This document shows positions 1 to 10,300 of a stretch of DNA of 64,000 nucleotides, piece after piece; the stretch's first letter is position 1, and each line of letters opens with the position of its first letter. The notes beneath the pieces were generated by a model. That model searched no databases and was not told the origin of the DNA. It was given only the letters and a program-made list of their open reading frames with translations. The translations under genes were made by a program, and so were the position numbers. The stretch is taken from positions 1-64,000 of the forward strand of contig NZ_JAUFPS010000041.1 in NCBI RefSeq assembly GCF_030409315.1, given 5' to 3'. Source of the DNA: Mucilaginibacter flavus (GTDB taxonomy: Bacteria > Bacteroidota > Bacteroidia > Sphingobacteriales > Sphingobacteriaceae).

Positions 1-82
1 AAGCTAATTCAGGACACAAATCAACCTGTAAACTCATTACAGGATTAATCTAAAAACTGTAAACTTTTTTTAGGACGAGACA

Positions 83-106
83 GATCGAAGTCGGGAGACT
101 TCGATC
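83..106. repeat. Perfect 10-bp hairpin with GGGA loop
   Basis: The ten bases GATCGAAGTC (83-92) are followed by GGGA and their exact reverse complement (97-106). No T-run follows, so it is not an obvious terminator. It lies in the non-coding tail beyond the glycan locus and resembles a REP-like palindrome. Its function is unknown. Confidence 0.6.
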
Positions 107-157
107 AACATTAGGCAGGGGAACCCGCGAAAGAATAGCGATTTAAATAACAGCCAC

Positions 158-197
158 AAAAAAGCCACCAAATCAACTGATCTGGCGGCTTTTTTAT
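158..197. terminator. Bidirectional rho-independent terminator ending the SusCD operon
   Basis: An A-run and AAGCCACCA arm pair across the loop with TGGCGGCTT and a T-run. The minus-strand reading also ends in Ts, so it fits as the terminator just after the last gene of the minus-strand glycan operon (stop codon near 212). Confidence 0.8.
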
Positions 198-211
198 AGC
201 AGCTAAAAAAA

Positions 212-1483
212 TTAAAGTGTCGGCTTGGTAGGGCGTGTTGCGGTAAGGGGTATTATCTTTTTGAACATTTTGGCACCGTCGCCGGTTAAGCGCAGGTAAT
301 AGTCAGATGAGCAAGCGGTACCATCCTCATTAAGCGGTACAAAACCCGATCCGGCAGGGATAAAATCCATGCTTTCGGCCGTTTTGGCTATCTGGTTACC
401 TTCGTTATATTCATCAAACATCGATATATAAAGTCCCTGGGCGCCAACCCTGGTCATGTTGTAAAACTGACGCCACATAAAGTCGCCATGGGCACGCTGA
501 TGAGCCGATATATCGCCCGGTAATACGCAGGGTTGGTAATCAATACCATTGGCGTTACAATAAGCCTGATCGGCCTTGTTGGTGTTCACATAAAATCCAT
601 CTGATTGATTGGCATTACCAATACGACCAACCATCCAGGGCGAAATCATATTAAGCGTTTTATACGCCTTCAAAAAATCGGGCCTCGAATCGCTAACCTG
701 GTTAAGCCAGTTGGTAGGTACGCCGCCAATTACATAACAGCCTTTGCTTTTAAACCAATTGATTACATCAATACAGGCATCGGCGGTAAAGTTGTGGTTA
801 TCATCGGCAAAACCAAAACCCCATATACACACTACGGGTTTACCGTTTTGTTTTGCATAAGCGGTTGATGAGGTGTAAGCCGACATTTTGTTGGTCCAGT
901 CGGTTTTAAGTTCGGTTTGCATATTGGTCCAACCGCTCACATCGTACATAATGTAAAACTTAACGCCATTTTTTTCGGCGGCGGTTTTTACTTTGGCTGC
1001 CATGGCATCACGTACCGGGCCTTCTAACCCGCTTGGGTTAAAGCGCTGCAGGGCCGCGCCATCTATACCATAATCCTTCATCCATTTAAACTGCACATCA
1101 ATGGTTTGATCGCTGAAGGACGAATAAACATTGGCAGGTTGCCCGTTGCCCAAATTGGCAAACTGGGTAGGAAAGGTAGTAGTATAATCGCGCACATCGG
1201 GCCATGCCGAAATCGCTTTATTGGTAGGTGAGGGCTGCTGTTCCCAGGTTTGCGACCAATGCCAGTACCTGTTAATCGGCGATCCATCGCCTATGGCGGC
1301 AAACCAACCCTGGTAACCAACTACCACTTTACCCACCACATCACCAACCGGCGATGGCGTATGTTTGGTGGTTGTATCCACAGGCGTTACCGGTGTTTGA
1401 TCGCCGCCGCTGTTCTTTTTGGAGCATCCGTAGCTTGCTGCTACAACTGCTGTAATTAGTAATACATTAAATCTTGTCCTCAT
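212..1483 (-). CDS. GH71/GH99-like glycoside hydrolase lipoprotein
   Basis: A 423-residue predicted lipoprotein: the signal peptide ends in a lipobox at Cys20 (ASYGC), followed by a Thr/Pro-rich linker to about residue 45. The catalytic region starts at VVGYQGWF and reads like the (beta/alpha)8 GH71/99-like proteins of Bacteroidota, with conserved GIDGAALQRF, FYIMYDVSGW and ISMFDEYNEG segments. True GH99 enzymes are endo-alpha-1,2-mannosidases or mannanases, which would fit the GH92 alpha-mannosidase in the same locus, but activity in this branch is not established. It is the last gene of the SusCD operon, 20 bp after the upstream GH43 gene. The lipobox predicts an outer-membrane-anchored enzyme. 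Confidence 0.75.
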   Translation of the reverse strand: MRTRFNVLLITAVVAASYGCSKKNSGGDQTPVTPVDTTTKHTPSPVGDVVGKVVVGYQGWFAAIGDGSPINRYWHWSQTWEQQPSPTNKAISAWPDVRDYTTTFPTQFANLGNGQPANVYSSFSDQTIDVQFKWMKDYGIDGAALQRFNPSGLEGPVRDAMAAKVKTAAEKNGVKFYIMYDVSGWTNMQTELKTDWTNKMSAYTSSTAYAKQNGKPVVCIWGFGFADDNHNFTADACIDVINWFKSKGCYVIGGVPTNWLNQVSDSRPDFLKAYKTLNMISPWMVGRIGNANQSDGFYVNTNKADQAYCNANGIDYQPCVLPGDISAHQRAHGDFMWRQFYNMTRVGAQGLYISMFDEYNEGNQIAKTAESMDFIPAGSGFVPLNEDGTACSSDYYLRLTGDGAKMFKKIIPLTATRPTKPTL

Positions 1484-1503
1484 TGCGTTGTTTTTTGATG
1501 TAT

Positions 1504-2508
1504 TTATTTTTTAGTGCCGTTTAAATCTGTCTGGATAATTTTGCGAATGGTGCCATCGGCGTTGTAATACAATTTGTTTACACAGATGGAGCGCAGCCAA
1601 TCGTTATGTGAAAGCGAACTGTTATGATAAAAGGCATACCATTGATTTTTAAACTCAACAATAGAGCCATGATCTGTAAAGCTATCTGTTGGGTCGATGT
1701 AAACGCCTTTATACTCCCACGGGCCAAGCGGACTGTTGCTGGTGGCATAACGCATGCGGTTATACTTACCGGCTTCGTTAAAATTATCCGCATATGATAA
1801 GTAGTAAACACCGTTGCGCTTATGCACCCAGCTGGCTTCGTGAAAATCGGTAAGGCCAGTCATGGTTTTCATATCGCCGTCAAGCTCCATCATATTGTCT
1901 TTAAGCTTGCCACCTTTACAAACGTTGCCGCCACCGTAGTACAAATATGCCTGCCCGTCATCGTCAACAAATATGCAGGGGTCAATCAGCGACTCCAGCC
2001 CTTTGATATAACCTTGCGATTTAAAGCCGCTTGCAGGGCTTTTACTGGTTGCCACGCCAATTTTCCAGGTGGTGTTCCATTCGGTACCGCTTGGGTGCGG
2101 AAAGTAGAAGTAGTAGGTGCCGTTTTTGTAAGCGCAATCGGGCGCCCACATAAAGCCGCCTTCCGGGCGACCCCAATCCACATCGCTGGCTTGCAATATC
2201 TGGCCATGATCTGTCCAATGCACCATATCGTCGGTAGAAAAAACGTGGTATTTATCCATTAAATCGCAACCTCTTGGCGGGTCGATATCGTGAGATGCAT
2301 AAACGTACAACCTGCCATCGGCCCAAACATGTGCCGATGGATCGGCAGTGTAAATGCTGGTGACAAACGGGTTTTTAAAACCATCACCATTGGGATCTTC
2401 AATAACTACCGGAGGAGTATCTTTTGCGTTATTGCTTTTTTTAGAACAGCTTGTCGCGGCAATCAGCAAACACACTATCAGTAACTTATGAAATGCTCTG
2501 TATTTCAT
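1504..2508 (-). CDS. GH43 family glycoside hydrolase, lipoprotein paralogue
   Basis: A 334-residue five-bladed beta-propeller GH43 enzyme; family members are mostly arabinofuranosidases, xylosidases, arabinanases or exo-galactanases. The expected catalytic triad is visible: Asp56 in TADPSAHVW (general base), Asp176 in SLIDPCIF (pKa modulator) and Glu224 in FHEASWVH (general acid). The signal peptide ends at lipobox Cys21 (AATSC), so it should be lipid-anchored. It starts 2 bp after the stop of the adjacent GH43 paralogue, with which it is collinear across the whole catalytic domain; all three catalytic residues have the same numbers in both. Substrate cannot be read from sequence. Confidence 0.88.
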   Translation of the reverse strand: MKYRAFHKLLIVCLLIAATSCSKKSNNAKDTPPVVIEDPNGDGFKNPFVTSIYTADPSAHVWADGRLYVYASHDIDPPRGCDLMDKYHVFSTDDMVHWTDHGQILQASDVDWGRPEGGFMWAPDCAYKNGTYYFYFPHPSGTEWNTTWKIGVATSKSPASGFKSQGYIKGLESLIDPCIFVDDDGQAYLYYGGGNVCKGGKLKDNMMELDGDMKTMTGLTDFHEASWVHKRNGVYYLSYADNFNEAGKYNRMRYATSNSPLGPWEYKGVYIDPTDSFTDHGSIVEFKNQWYAFYHNSSLSHNDWLRSICVNKLYYNADGTIRKIIQTDLNGTKK

Positions 2509-2510
2509 AG

Positions 2511-3512
2511 TTATTTACCTTTAATGGGGCCGCCCGGTATAACTTTTTTGATAGTACCATCGGCATTATAATAAAGCTTATCTACACAAATGGAACGCAG
2601 CCAATCCTGGTGCGAGATGGAGCTATTGTGATAAAACGCGTACCACTGGCCTTTAAATTTTACTATAGAGCCATGGTTGGTATAGCTATCGGTAGCATCC
2701 ATATAGATGCCTTTATAAGTCCAGGGGCCAAGCGGGTTGTTGCTGGTGGCGTAACACATCTGATTATGTTTCCCATTAACATCGTGGTTATTGGAGTAGG
2801 ATAAATAATAGATGCCATTGCGTTTATGTACCCAGCTGGCTTCATGAAAATCTTCCAAACCTTCCATTTTGCTCATTTCGCCGTCAATCTCGGTCATGTT
2901 GGCTTTAAGCTTGCCGCCTTTGCAGGTACCGCCGCCGCCGTAGTAAAAGTACGCCTGGCCGTCATCGTCAATAAACACGCAGGGGTCAATCATCGATTCG
3001 AGGCCTTTAATATAGCCTTGTGATTTAAAGCCGCTTGCGGGACTTTTGCTGGTGGCCACGCCAATTTTCCAGGTACTGTTCCAGGCTGTACCGCTTGGAT
3101 GCGGAAAATAGAAGTAGTAAGTACCGTTTTTATAAGCACAATCCGGTGCCCACATAAAGCCGCCTTCGGGGCGTCCCCATTCAACCTGGCTGGCGTTTAG
3201 GATTTCGCCATGATCTTTCCAGTGTACCATATCTGCGGTTGAATAAACGTGATAGCGGTCCATCAAATCACAGCCGCGCGCCGGGGCAATATCATGCGAA
3301 GGGTAAACATACAACCGCCCGTCTTTCCAAACATGTGCCGATGGATCGGCGGTAAACATATCGGTAACAAATGGATTGCCAACTGATGTTGCCTGCTGTT
3401 CCTGGGCAATGCCGTGTGATGAAACCATCATGGCCAGGCCTGTAATTATAATGCTAAAAAAGCGTGTTGGTTGGTCTTTCCGGTGGATATTCAATAACTG
3501 TTTGATTTTCAT
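2511..3512 (-). CDS. GH43 family glycoside hydrolase, secreted paralogue
   Basis: A 333-residue GH43 beta-propeller enzyme with Asp56, Asp176 and Glu224 as the predicted catalytic triad. It aligns without gaps to the neighbouring GH43 gene from about residue 46 onward, so the pair is a tandem duplication. The N-terminus differs: a basic 16-residue leader and hydrophobic stretch ending around SSHGIAQ suggest an ordinary signal peptidase I site rather than a lipobox, hence a periplasmic or secreted enzyme. It is translated just upstream of the lipoprotein paralogue with a 2-bp gap, implying tight co-expression. Confidence 0.88.
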   Translation of the reverse strand: MKIKQLLNIHRKDQPTRFFSIIITGLAMMVSSHGIAQEQQATSVGNPFVTDMFTADPSAHVWKDGRLYVYPSHDIAPARGCDLMDRYHVYSTADMVHWKDHGEILNASQVEWGRPEGGFMWAPDCAYKNGTYYFYFPHPSGTAWNSTWKIGVATSKSPASGFKSQGYIKGLESMIDPCVFIDDDGQAYFYYGGGGTCKGGKLKANMTEIDGEMSKMEGLEDFHEASWVHKRNGIYYLSYSNNHDVNGKHNQMCYATSNNPLGPWTYKGIYMDATDSYTNHGSIVKFKGQWYAFYHNSSISHQDWLRSICVDKLYYNADGTIKKVIPGGPIKGK

Positions 3513-3597
3513 TGGTTTTAGTTAAAACACCAGAAAGAATAGCTTCTCCCTGGTGTTATTGTAAATTAATTGTATTGATTTTAGGGGATGTTTAACG

Positions 3598-4746
3598 TTA
3601 TGGTTTGGCTCCAACCCGCACATCGTCAATCCCGTAAGTTTGATCGCTTGTGGCTTTTGCTGCCGACCAGAAAAACATTTTAAAATAGTTCATCGCCGTT
3701 AAATCAGGGCCACCATCGCCGGTTATTTGCCCGTCAGAGAATTTTAACTCTAAGTGGTTCCAGCCATTTTTGAGCGTTGGTATAATTTTATCCATGGCCC
3801 AGCCAATACGGTTTTTATCAGGATCGCCCGAACTGCTGAACTGTATTTGACCATCCAATTTTAGCAGGGAAACATCCTGAACATAAAACCAGAATTTTAA
3901 TTCGCCTGTGGCAATGGTTTCGTTGGTATTAATCGGCGCGGCAAGGGGTTTAATAAACTGCATAAAATCATTGCCGCTTGTAATGTTGTTTTTGATATAA
4001 CCGGTTCCTTCTTTTTGTCCCGATGTGGCCAGCATAGGATCGCCGGCGCTCGACCAACCATCTTTGCTATCGCAGTTATCTATTACAACATCAGCAGGCG
4101 GCGGTACGGCTGCCACCCTGATATCGTCAATGCCGTATTGCTGATCTGCAGTTGCCTTGGCCGCGCTCCAGAAGAACATCTTGAAGAAGTTCATCGCTTT
4201 TAAATCCGGACCACCGTCGCTTGTTGTTTGTCCGTCAATAAATTTAAGTTCCAGGTGGTTCCAGCCGTTTTTGAGGGTTGGGATAATTTTGTCCATGGCC
4301 CAGCCAATACGGTTTTTATCTGGGTCGCCGGAGCTGCTAAACTGTATCTGCCCATCCAACTTCAATAGCGATACATCCTGAACATAAAACCAAAACTCCA
4401 GCTCGCCTGTGGTAAGGCTTACTTTGGTATTAACCGGGGCGGGTAGGGTTTTAATAAATTGCATAAAGTCGCTTCCGGCTTTAATGCTGTTTTTGATATA
4501 GCCGGTTCCCTCTTTTTGCCCGGTTGTTGCCAATGAAGGATCACCGGCGCTCGACCAGCCATCGAGTTTATCGGCGTTGTCAATTACAACGGATGTATCA
4601 ACAACCGGTGGTTTGGTGGTATCAACCGGTGGCGGTGGTTTTAAGCCAGATGTATCCCTTGATATGTATTTCTCTTTTTTACAGCTGCCGAGTGCAAAGG
4701 CTGCTATAAAGATGGAACAAACCATCATTGCTTTAATAAATTTCAT
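3598..4746 (-). CDS. Lipoprotein with two near-identical tandem domains, putative surface glycan-binding protein
   Basis: A 382-residue predicted lipoprotein with lipobox Cys22 (LGSC) and a Pro/Thr-rich linker to about residue 50. Two copies of a roughly 160-residue domain follow, starting near residues 54 and 221. By hand alignment the copies are about 83% identical, and one stretch of about 52 residues (FWFYVQDVS to HLELKF) is unchanged while its codons differ at many synonymous sites. The conserved Trp/Phe/Tyr and the ending YGIDDxRV look like a jelly-roll carbohydrate-binding fold. It sits where surface glycan-binding proteins occur in SusCD operons. The family was not recognised; glycan binding is inferred from position and architecture. 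Confidence 0.7.
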   Translation of the reverse strand: MKFIKAMMVCSIFIAAFALGSCKKEKYISRDTSGLKPPPPVDTTKPPVVDTSVVIDNADKLDGWSSAGDPSLATTGQKEGTGYIKNSIKAGSDFMQFIKTLPAPVNTKVSLTTGELEFWFYVQDVSLLKLDGQIQFSSSGDPDKNRIGWAMDKIIPTLKNGWNHLELKFIDGQTTSDGGPDLKAMNFFKMFFWSAAKATADQQYGIDDIRVAAVPPPADVVIDNCDSKDGWSSAGDPMLATSGQKEGTGYIKNNITSGNDFMQFIKPLAAPINTNETIATGELKFWFYVQDVSLLKLDGQIQFSSSGDPDKNRIGWAMDKIIPTLKNGWNHLELKFSDGQITGDGGPDLTAMNYFKMFFWSAAKATSDQTYGIDDVRVGAKP

Positions 4747-4769
4747 TTTCCTGTTGGTTTTAGGTTAAA

Positions 4770-5474
4770 TTATTTAGGAACATCTACCTGTATTATTTCC
4801 GAAAAATTGGAGCTATTGTAACTATCACTTAAGCGCACGCCCGCTCGCACAAAAAATGTACGGCCTTTAATGAGGTTTGGAATAGTTAGGGTGATGGCCT
4901 TATCAGCATCGCTCATATCGGTATACTCCTTGTTGATGGTGATGGCGTTTACGTCCGAAAAATCGCGGATGGATGCGCCTGCGCCCACCAGTTTGGTAGT
5001 GTTAACATAAGGCTGGATATCCTTAATAGTTGGTAGGCCTGCAGCAATAGGCGCAACAATATTAAAGGTTAACGTAAGCGTTGTACCATTTAAAGCCGTT
5101 TTAAAGTTTTTGATAACGATGTATGGCGTAACAGTAAAATCGTGCCGGGTATCTTTGCCAATTTTTACTACAACGGTATCATATATAGGCCAAAAAGCGC
5201 CACCTGTAGGGATAACCTTGTAGTTACTTTGAAAAAGCTTGCTATCCTCAAACGTACCATCAAATTTGCTTGGGATGGTTTGCGGCGTTGTCCATCCAAT
5301 TTGCTGTAATTTGATGGTAACACTACCGCCCGAAGTAAGCAGATTGCCGCCTTCGGATGAAATGATGTTACCCTGGAATGAAGCATTCGGCCCATCGTAA
5401 TTATCAATTTTTGTGCAGGCAGAAATTGCCATTATAGCTACGCCCGCCAAAATTATATTAATTAGTTTTTTCAT
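4770..5474 (-). CDS. DUF3823 domain lipoprotein of the SusCD operon
   Basis: A 234-residue lipoprotein with lipobox Cys20 (AISAC). The start of the mature protein, KIDNYDGPNASFQGNI, and the following GGxVTIKLxQ stretch match the DUF3823 family, which is found next to SusD genes in Bacteroidota. The N-terminal half resembles a carboxypeptidase-regulatory-like beta-sandwich; the C-terminal half (from about 120) is a second beta-rich domain. It lies 18 bp after susD. It is probably an accessory outer-membrane component of the glycan importer, perhaps a surface glycan-binding protein; direct biochemical function is unknown. Confidence 0.8.
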   Translation of the reverse strand: MKKLINIILAGVAIMAISACTKIDNYDGPNASFQGNIISSEGGNLLTSGGSVTIKLQQIGWTTPQTIPSKFDGTFEDSKLFQSNYKVIPTGGAFWPIYDTVVVKIGKDTRHDFTVTPYIVIKNFKTALNGTTLTLTFNIVAPIAAGLPTIKDIQPYVNTTKLVGAGASIRDFSDVNAITINKEYTDMSDADKAITLTIPNLIKGRTFFVRAGVRLSDSYNSSNFSEIIQVDVPK

Positions 5475-5492
5475 ATCTTAAATTTTTAAGTC

Positions 5493-7316
5493 TTAGTAAT
5501 TAGGATTGTTAGGGAGCAAATTGGGGTTCTTGCCAATTTGGTCGCCTGGTATTCCTTCATAATAAAATTGCTTCTGAAAGGTGTATTCGCGGTTAAATAA
5601 TTCTGGCTCTACCATAAAAATGTATTTGTTTTCATTAAATACATAGTAGGGCATCAGGCCTTTAAAGTGGGCACGGTCAAGTACTACATCGGCAGTGCGC
5701 CACCTTTTTAAATCCCAGTAGTACTGGTTTTCAAAAGCAAGCTCCATACGTCTTTCTTTACGTACTTTATCCAGGTCGATAGAAGCGTAAGGGGTTGCAC
5801 CGGCGCGGGTCCTGATCAGGTTTACGCTGGTTAACGCATCCCCTGTGTTGCCTAATTCCATCGCTGCTTCGGCACGGTTCAGCAATATTTCGCCGTAGCG
5901 CAAGTCAATCCAAGGTTGTTCGCTGCGGTTAAGGTCAACCGCGGCCTGTGGTTTGTTGTAATCAACATATTTGCGTACGTAAAAACCGGTGCGGGTTAAC
6001 TCGTCGCCGCCTGTCCACGGGCCGGTAAAGCCAATTACCTGTTTACCGTTGTACAGTGTTTTAGTATCGCCGGCAAGTATATATGAGCGTGAGTTTGGCT
6101 GTTTGGCCACTTCGGCAGCTGCTGTACCGCTAAATGACGGGTAAATGCCGCGTTGCATATCAAAGGTTAAACCTCTTAAAGTTGCGCCAGGGAAATAAAC
6201 CGTAGCCAGCAATCTTGGCTCAAGGCCTTGTTGCAATTGCGCGCGGTTATCAAAACGTTTGGGTGTACCATCGGCATTGGTCACCTGTAAATCACCCCAA
6301 AGGCTAACAAAATCATAAGTCGGGTATGAGCGCGAAAGCGCGTTGGCTGTAAAATAGCGTGGCGACATAGTGGCATCCCAGCTATGAGCTGTATGGTTGG
6401 CTATGGAGTACTGTTTTATGAAAATGTTTTCGGGGCTGCCGCTTTTCAAAAACAGATCCACATAGTTTTGTACTTTATCTGAGTTGGCGTTATAAAGACT
6501 GTATTTACCATCAAGCAGTTTGGCTGCATCATAAGCGGCCTGGAAATATTTACTTGCCTGGTCTGCGGGGATACCAACCAGTCCTAATGAGCGTGCCTGG
6601 CCGTCTACAAAGTTTACCGAGCCATATTTAGCCACACAGGCAGCATACAACATGGCCCTCGATTTTAGTGCAGCGGCAACATATTTGTTTGCCCTGCCGG
6701 CATCGCTTGTTTCGGGCATCATTTTATAACCTAAATCAAGTTCGGTAGCAATAAAATCCCAGGTAGCCTGCTCTTTATCGCGGTGCACCTGCAGTTGGGA
6801 TAGGGGAGCGGCGGGATCTTGTGGCGTAGTGATGATAGGTATACCACCATAACGTTTTGCCATGGCAAAATAATAGTAGGCCCTTAAAAAGTGCGCTTCG
6901 CCTAAAAGCGCGTCGACAGTAGGCTGACTTAGGGTTGAAACATGCTTAGGCAGTTCGGCAATCAGGGTGTTTACGTTCCTGATATCGCCGTATGGCCAGT
7001 AGCCAAAGCCACCTGCTATATCCATGCCACCAAAGGGGCCAACTTCCTCACCGATACATGATGCCTCGTTATAAAAGTTTTCCCAATCGTTTGATCCAGT
7101 TCTGATACCGCCGCCCGCATCGGGTCTGAATTTAAAATCCTCAATAGGCAGGTTTTGATATATAGTAGCTAAAAACGACTTAACGCCCGCTTCGCTGCTA
7201 TATATAATATCGGGGGTAACTATATTGGTTGGCGGTATATCCAGCCTTTGGCAGGATGTTACCGAAACGCCAACGGTAACAGCTATTGCTATAACTAATT
7301 TGTTTATAATTTTCAT
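5493..7316 (-). CDS. SusD/RagB family nutrient-binding outer-membrane lipoprotein
   Basis: A 607-residue SusD-like protein, the lid that captures glycans over its SusC partner. Lipobox Cys22 (VTSC) predicts lipid anchoring at the cell surface. N-terminal helices with TPR-like repeats (LLGEAHFLRAYYYFAMAKRYGGIPI) and the typical C-terminal RxGAxPYxSIDLDKVRKERRMELAFENQYYWDLKRW region are both present, so the protein is complete. The gene follows susC by 12 bp and precedes the DUF3823 lipoprotein. Confidence 0.95.
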   Translation of the reverse strand: MKIINKLVIAIAVTVGVSVTSCQRLDIPPTNIVTPDIIYSSEAGVKSFLATIYQNLPIEDFKFRPDAGGGIRTGSNDWENFYNEASCIGEEVGPFGGMDIAGGFGYWPYGDIRNVNTLIAELPKHVSTLSQPTVDALLGEAHFLRAYYYFAMAKRYGGIPIITTPQDPAAPLSQLQVHRDKEQATWDFIATELDLGYKMMPETSDAGRANKYVAAALKSRAMLYAACVAKYGSVNFVDGQARSLGLVGIPADQASKYFQAAYDAAKLLDGKYSLYNANSDKVQNYVDLFLKSGSPENIFIKQYSIANHTAHSWDATMSPRYFTANALSRSYPTYDFVSLWGDLQVTNADGTPKRFDNRAQLQQGLEPRLLATVYFPGATLRGLTFDMQRGIYPSFSGTAAAEVAKQPNSRSYILAGDTKTLYNGKQVIGFTGPWTGGDELTRTGFYVRKYVDYNKPQAAVDLNRSEQPWIDLRYGEILLNRAEAAMELGNTGDALTSVNLIRTRAGATPYASIDLDKVRKERRMELAFENQYYWDLKRWRTADVVLDRAHFKGLMPYYVFNENKYIFMVEPELFNREYTFQKQFYYEGIPGDQIGKNPNLLPNNPNY

Positions 7317-7328
7317 GTGTAAAATGGT

Positions 7329-10300
7329 TTAAAAGGAAACGTTAGCTCCCACATTAAAAGTCCTGTTCATTGGGTAGGTGTAACCGCCAAGGGCTACGCC
7401 AAAGTTGCCGCCATCGGTTGGGTTTGGTCCCTGGTGCTCCGGATCGTAATTTTTAAGGCCGGTAAATGTTAGCAGGTTGTAGCTGTTTACATAAACTCTC
7501 AGCTTTTTGATCCCTATGGTTTTTAATGTTGCAGGAGATAACGAGTAACCAAACTCAAGCGTTTTTATGCGCAAATAACTGGCGTTTTGAATGGCCTTGG
7601 TGCCCTGCGCATCCGGTGATCCCATAGCCGGGTAAAAGCCGGGTACCCATTGCGTATTAGGATCAAACACGTTAGCGTTCGGATCGGCTGTGTGCCAGCT
7701 ATCCAGGAAACGGGTTAACGCGCTTCGGCCATACATTAGCGGTGAGGCAAACTGCTCGCCGTATTGTACATAAACACCGGCAGCACCTGCCAAAAGCAGC
7801 GTCATGTCAAAACCTTTGTAGCTTAAGCCAATGTTAAGGCCATAATTGTACAACGGGATATCATTGGTTGCAATAGGGTGGCTGTCTTTATCATCAATAA
7901 CACCGTCGTTATTCCAGTCTTTATAATAATAATCGCCGGGTACTACGTTGTTGTTGCCACCGCCGGTATTTATGCCGTAGTTATAAATTTGTTTATAGTT
8001 GGTAAATTGGCCGGCATATTCCGGTCCCCACCAAATGTTCTGGTAACGGTTTGTCTGGCTGTTTTTCCAGGCCAGGTACTCGTTGCCCGCGCCGCCTTCT
8101 AAAACTTTAATACGTTCCAACCGGGTGGTACCAATATTACCGGTAACATTTACGCCCAAAGCGCCAAAGGTATTACGGTATGATAGGCTAAAATCTAAAC
8201 CTTGCACCCTGTCGCTGTTGTAATTTATTTGCGGTACATCGGCACCTACTGTACCCGGTAAGGCTACCGCGGGTGTTGCTGGTAATCCTGTCCTGTCGTT
8301 TCTGAAAACCTCAACTGTACCATCCACTTTGCCACCAAACAGTCCAAAATCCAACGCGATGTTTTTGATGGTACTTACAGACCAGGTTAACCCAGGATTC
8401 CCCAATTTGGGGGCCGATCCGTTTACGGCGCTGGCGCCAAAAATGTAGGTGTTTACGGGGTAGGTGTAGCCGTTAACGTAGTTAAAAGCCTGCGCGTTAC
8501 TTTCATCGCCCACCTGGCCGTAAGATGCCCTTATTTTCAGGTTGGATAGGATACGGTCTGAAACAAGGTTACTGAAAAACTTTTCCTTGGTGATAACCCA
8601 ACCCACAGAGCCACCGGGGAAGAAACCCCATTGATCGGCACCGGGTTTGTAAAGGTTGTTACCATCTCTGCGGAAGCTGAACTCTGCAAGGTATTTACCC
8701 TTGTAATCATAATTAGCCCTGCCGATGATGCTCCGGTGGGCACGATCTGATAAAGCGCCGGCATCCATCCCGCCCGACATGTTGGAGTTTTGCAACCCGC
8801 CAAACAAGTAGTTTACCGGAATTTCAATATCCCTGTAGGCATTAAAGTTATCGGCAGTTTCGTGGCTTTGCTCATAGCCAATGGTAGCATTCACATTATG
8901 ATCCTGCCCAAAAGTGTGCAGGTAGCTTAATGTTAACTGGCTAAGGGTATTAAAGTGCGTGTAATAAGCACGGGTAATGCCCGATGGCGAGTTTACAAGG
9001 CTGGGGATATAAGTATTATCGGCCGCGCTGTAGGTATACAGTGAGTATGCTCTTTTGATCTGGTTAAAATCATTAACGCCGTAATCAACGTTAAATAAAG
9101 CCTTGGCAGTAAGTCCTTGTATGCCTGGGATATCGTAAGTAAAGTTTAACTGGCTGGTGATGCTTTTATTTTTACTCGTTTTAAAACCTACTTTGCTATC
9201 GTCGGTAATGATGGATGGGTTCATGTTATCGTCCATCACAGCCGGGTACAACGGGTTGTCATTGGCATAGATCTGGTGAATAGGAATCTGGTTCCAGGTG
9301 TATTTGTATACCGTCCACTCATCGGTATATGGCTGATTTTTTTGATCCATATAGGCCGATGTTAACACCTGTGCCTTTAAGCCTTTGGTTATGGTAGCCG
9401 TAACGTTGGAGCGGAAATTATACTTGTTGTAATTTAAATCGCCGGTTTTAAAAACACCATCCTGCTTTTGGTAACCAAAGTTGAAAAAGTAGCTTATTTT
9501 ATCGTTGCCACCATCAATATTCAGGTTGTGCTCAATCTGGTTGGCTGTTTTCCTGAAAACCAGGCTCGACCAATCTGCCGATTTACGTGTGCCGTTCAAA
9601 TACGGCTGGATATCGGCATATGAATATTGCGGCGTTACATTGGCTACAAAGTTATTGGCAAAATCGCGTTTAACTTTCTCATTGGTAAGCATCATGTAAT
9701 CAACAGCGTTTACACCTTCGGGCATACCCAAAAATGTTTGGATGGAGTTGTTAACCGAATAGTTTACATTGATCTTGCCGTTTTTGCCACCTTTTTTAGT
9801 GGTAACCAAAATAGCACCGCCGGCGGCACGCATACCGTAAATTGAAGCGGCGGCGTCTTTCAGTACCGACATGTTTTCAATTTCGTTCGGGTCCATTTTG
9901 GCAATAATGGCCTGGTCGTTGCCGGCAATTACCCCATCAATAACAACCAATGGCGGCAAGCCCTGGTAGCCCCTGATGTTTAGCTTGTTGGCAAAAGATC
10001 CTGGCTCGGCAGTGGTTTGGACAACGCGTATGCCCGGTATTTTACCGGTTAGCATGTTTACAACACTCTCGTTTTTGGTGGTGATGATTTCTTTGCTTTG
10101 CAGCGTTGCAATGGAGCCGGTTACAGTGGCTCTTTTTTGTACGCCGTAGCCTACAACCACTACCTCATCAAGGCTTTTGTTAGTTGCCGTTAAAGCTATA
10201 ACACCATCCTTGATATTTTTAACCGCTATTTCCTGGGTTACATAGCCTATGTATGATAATTGTAAAACGGCATCCGAGTTGGGCACTACAATCAAGAATT

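Noticed and set aside
1822-2262. 146-residue ORF antisense to the GH43 gene
   Set aside because: It is a shadow frame of a well-supported enzyme gene, without its own motifs.
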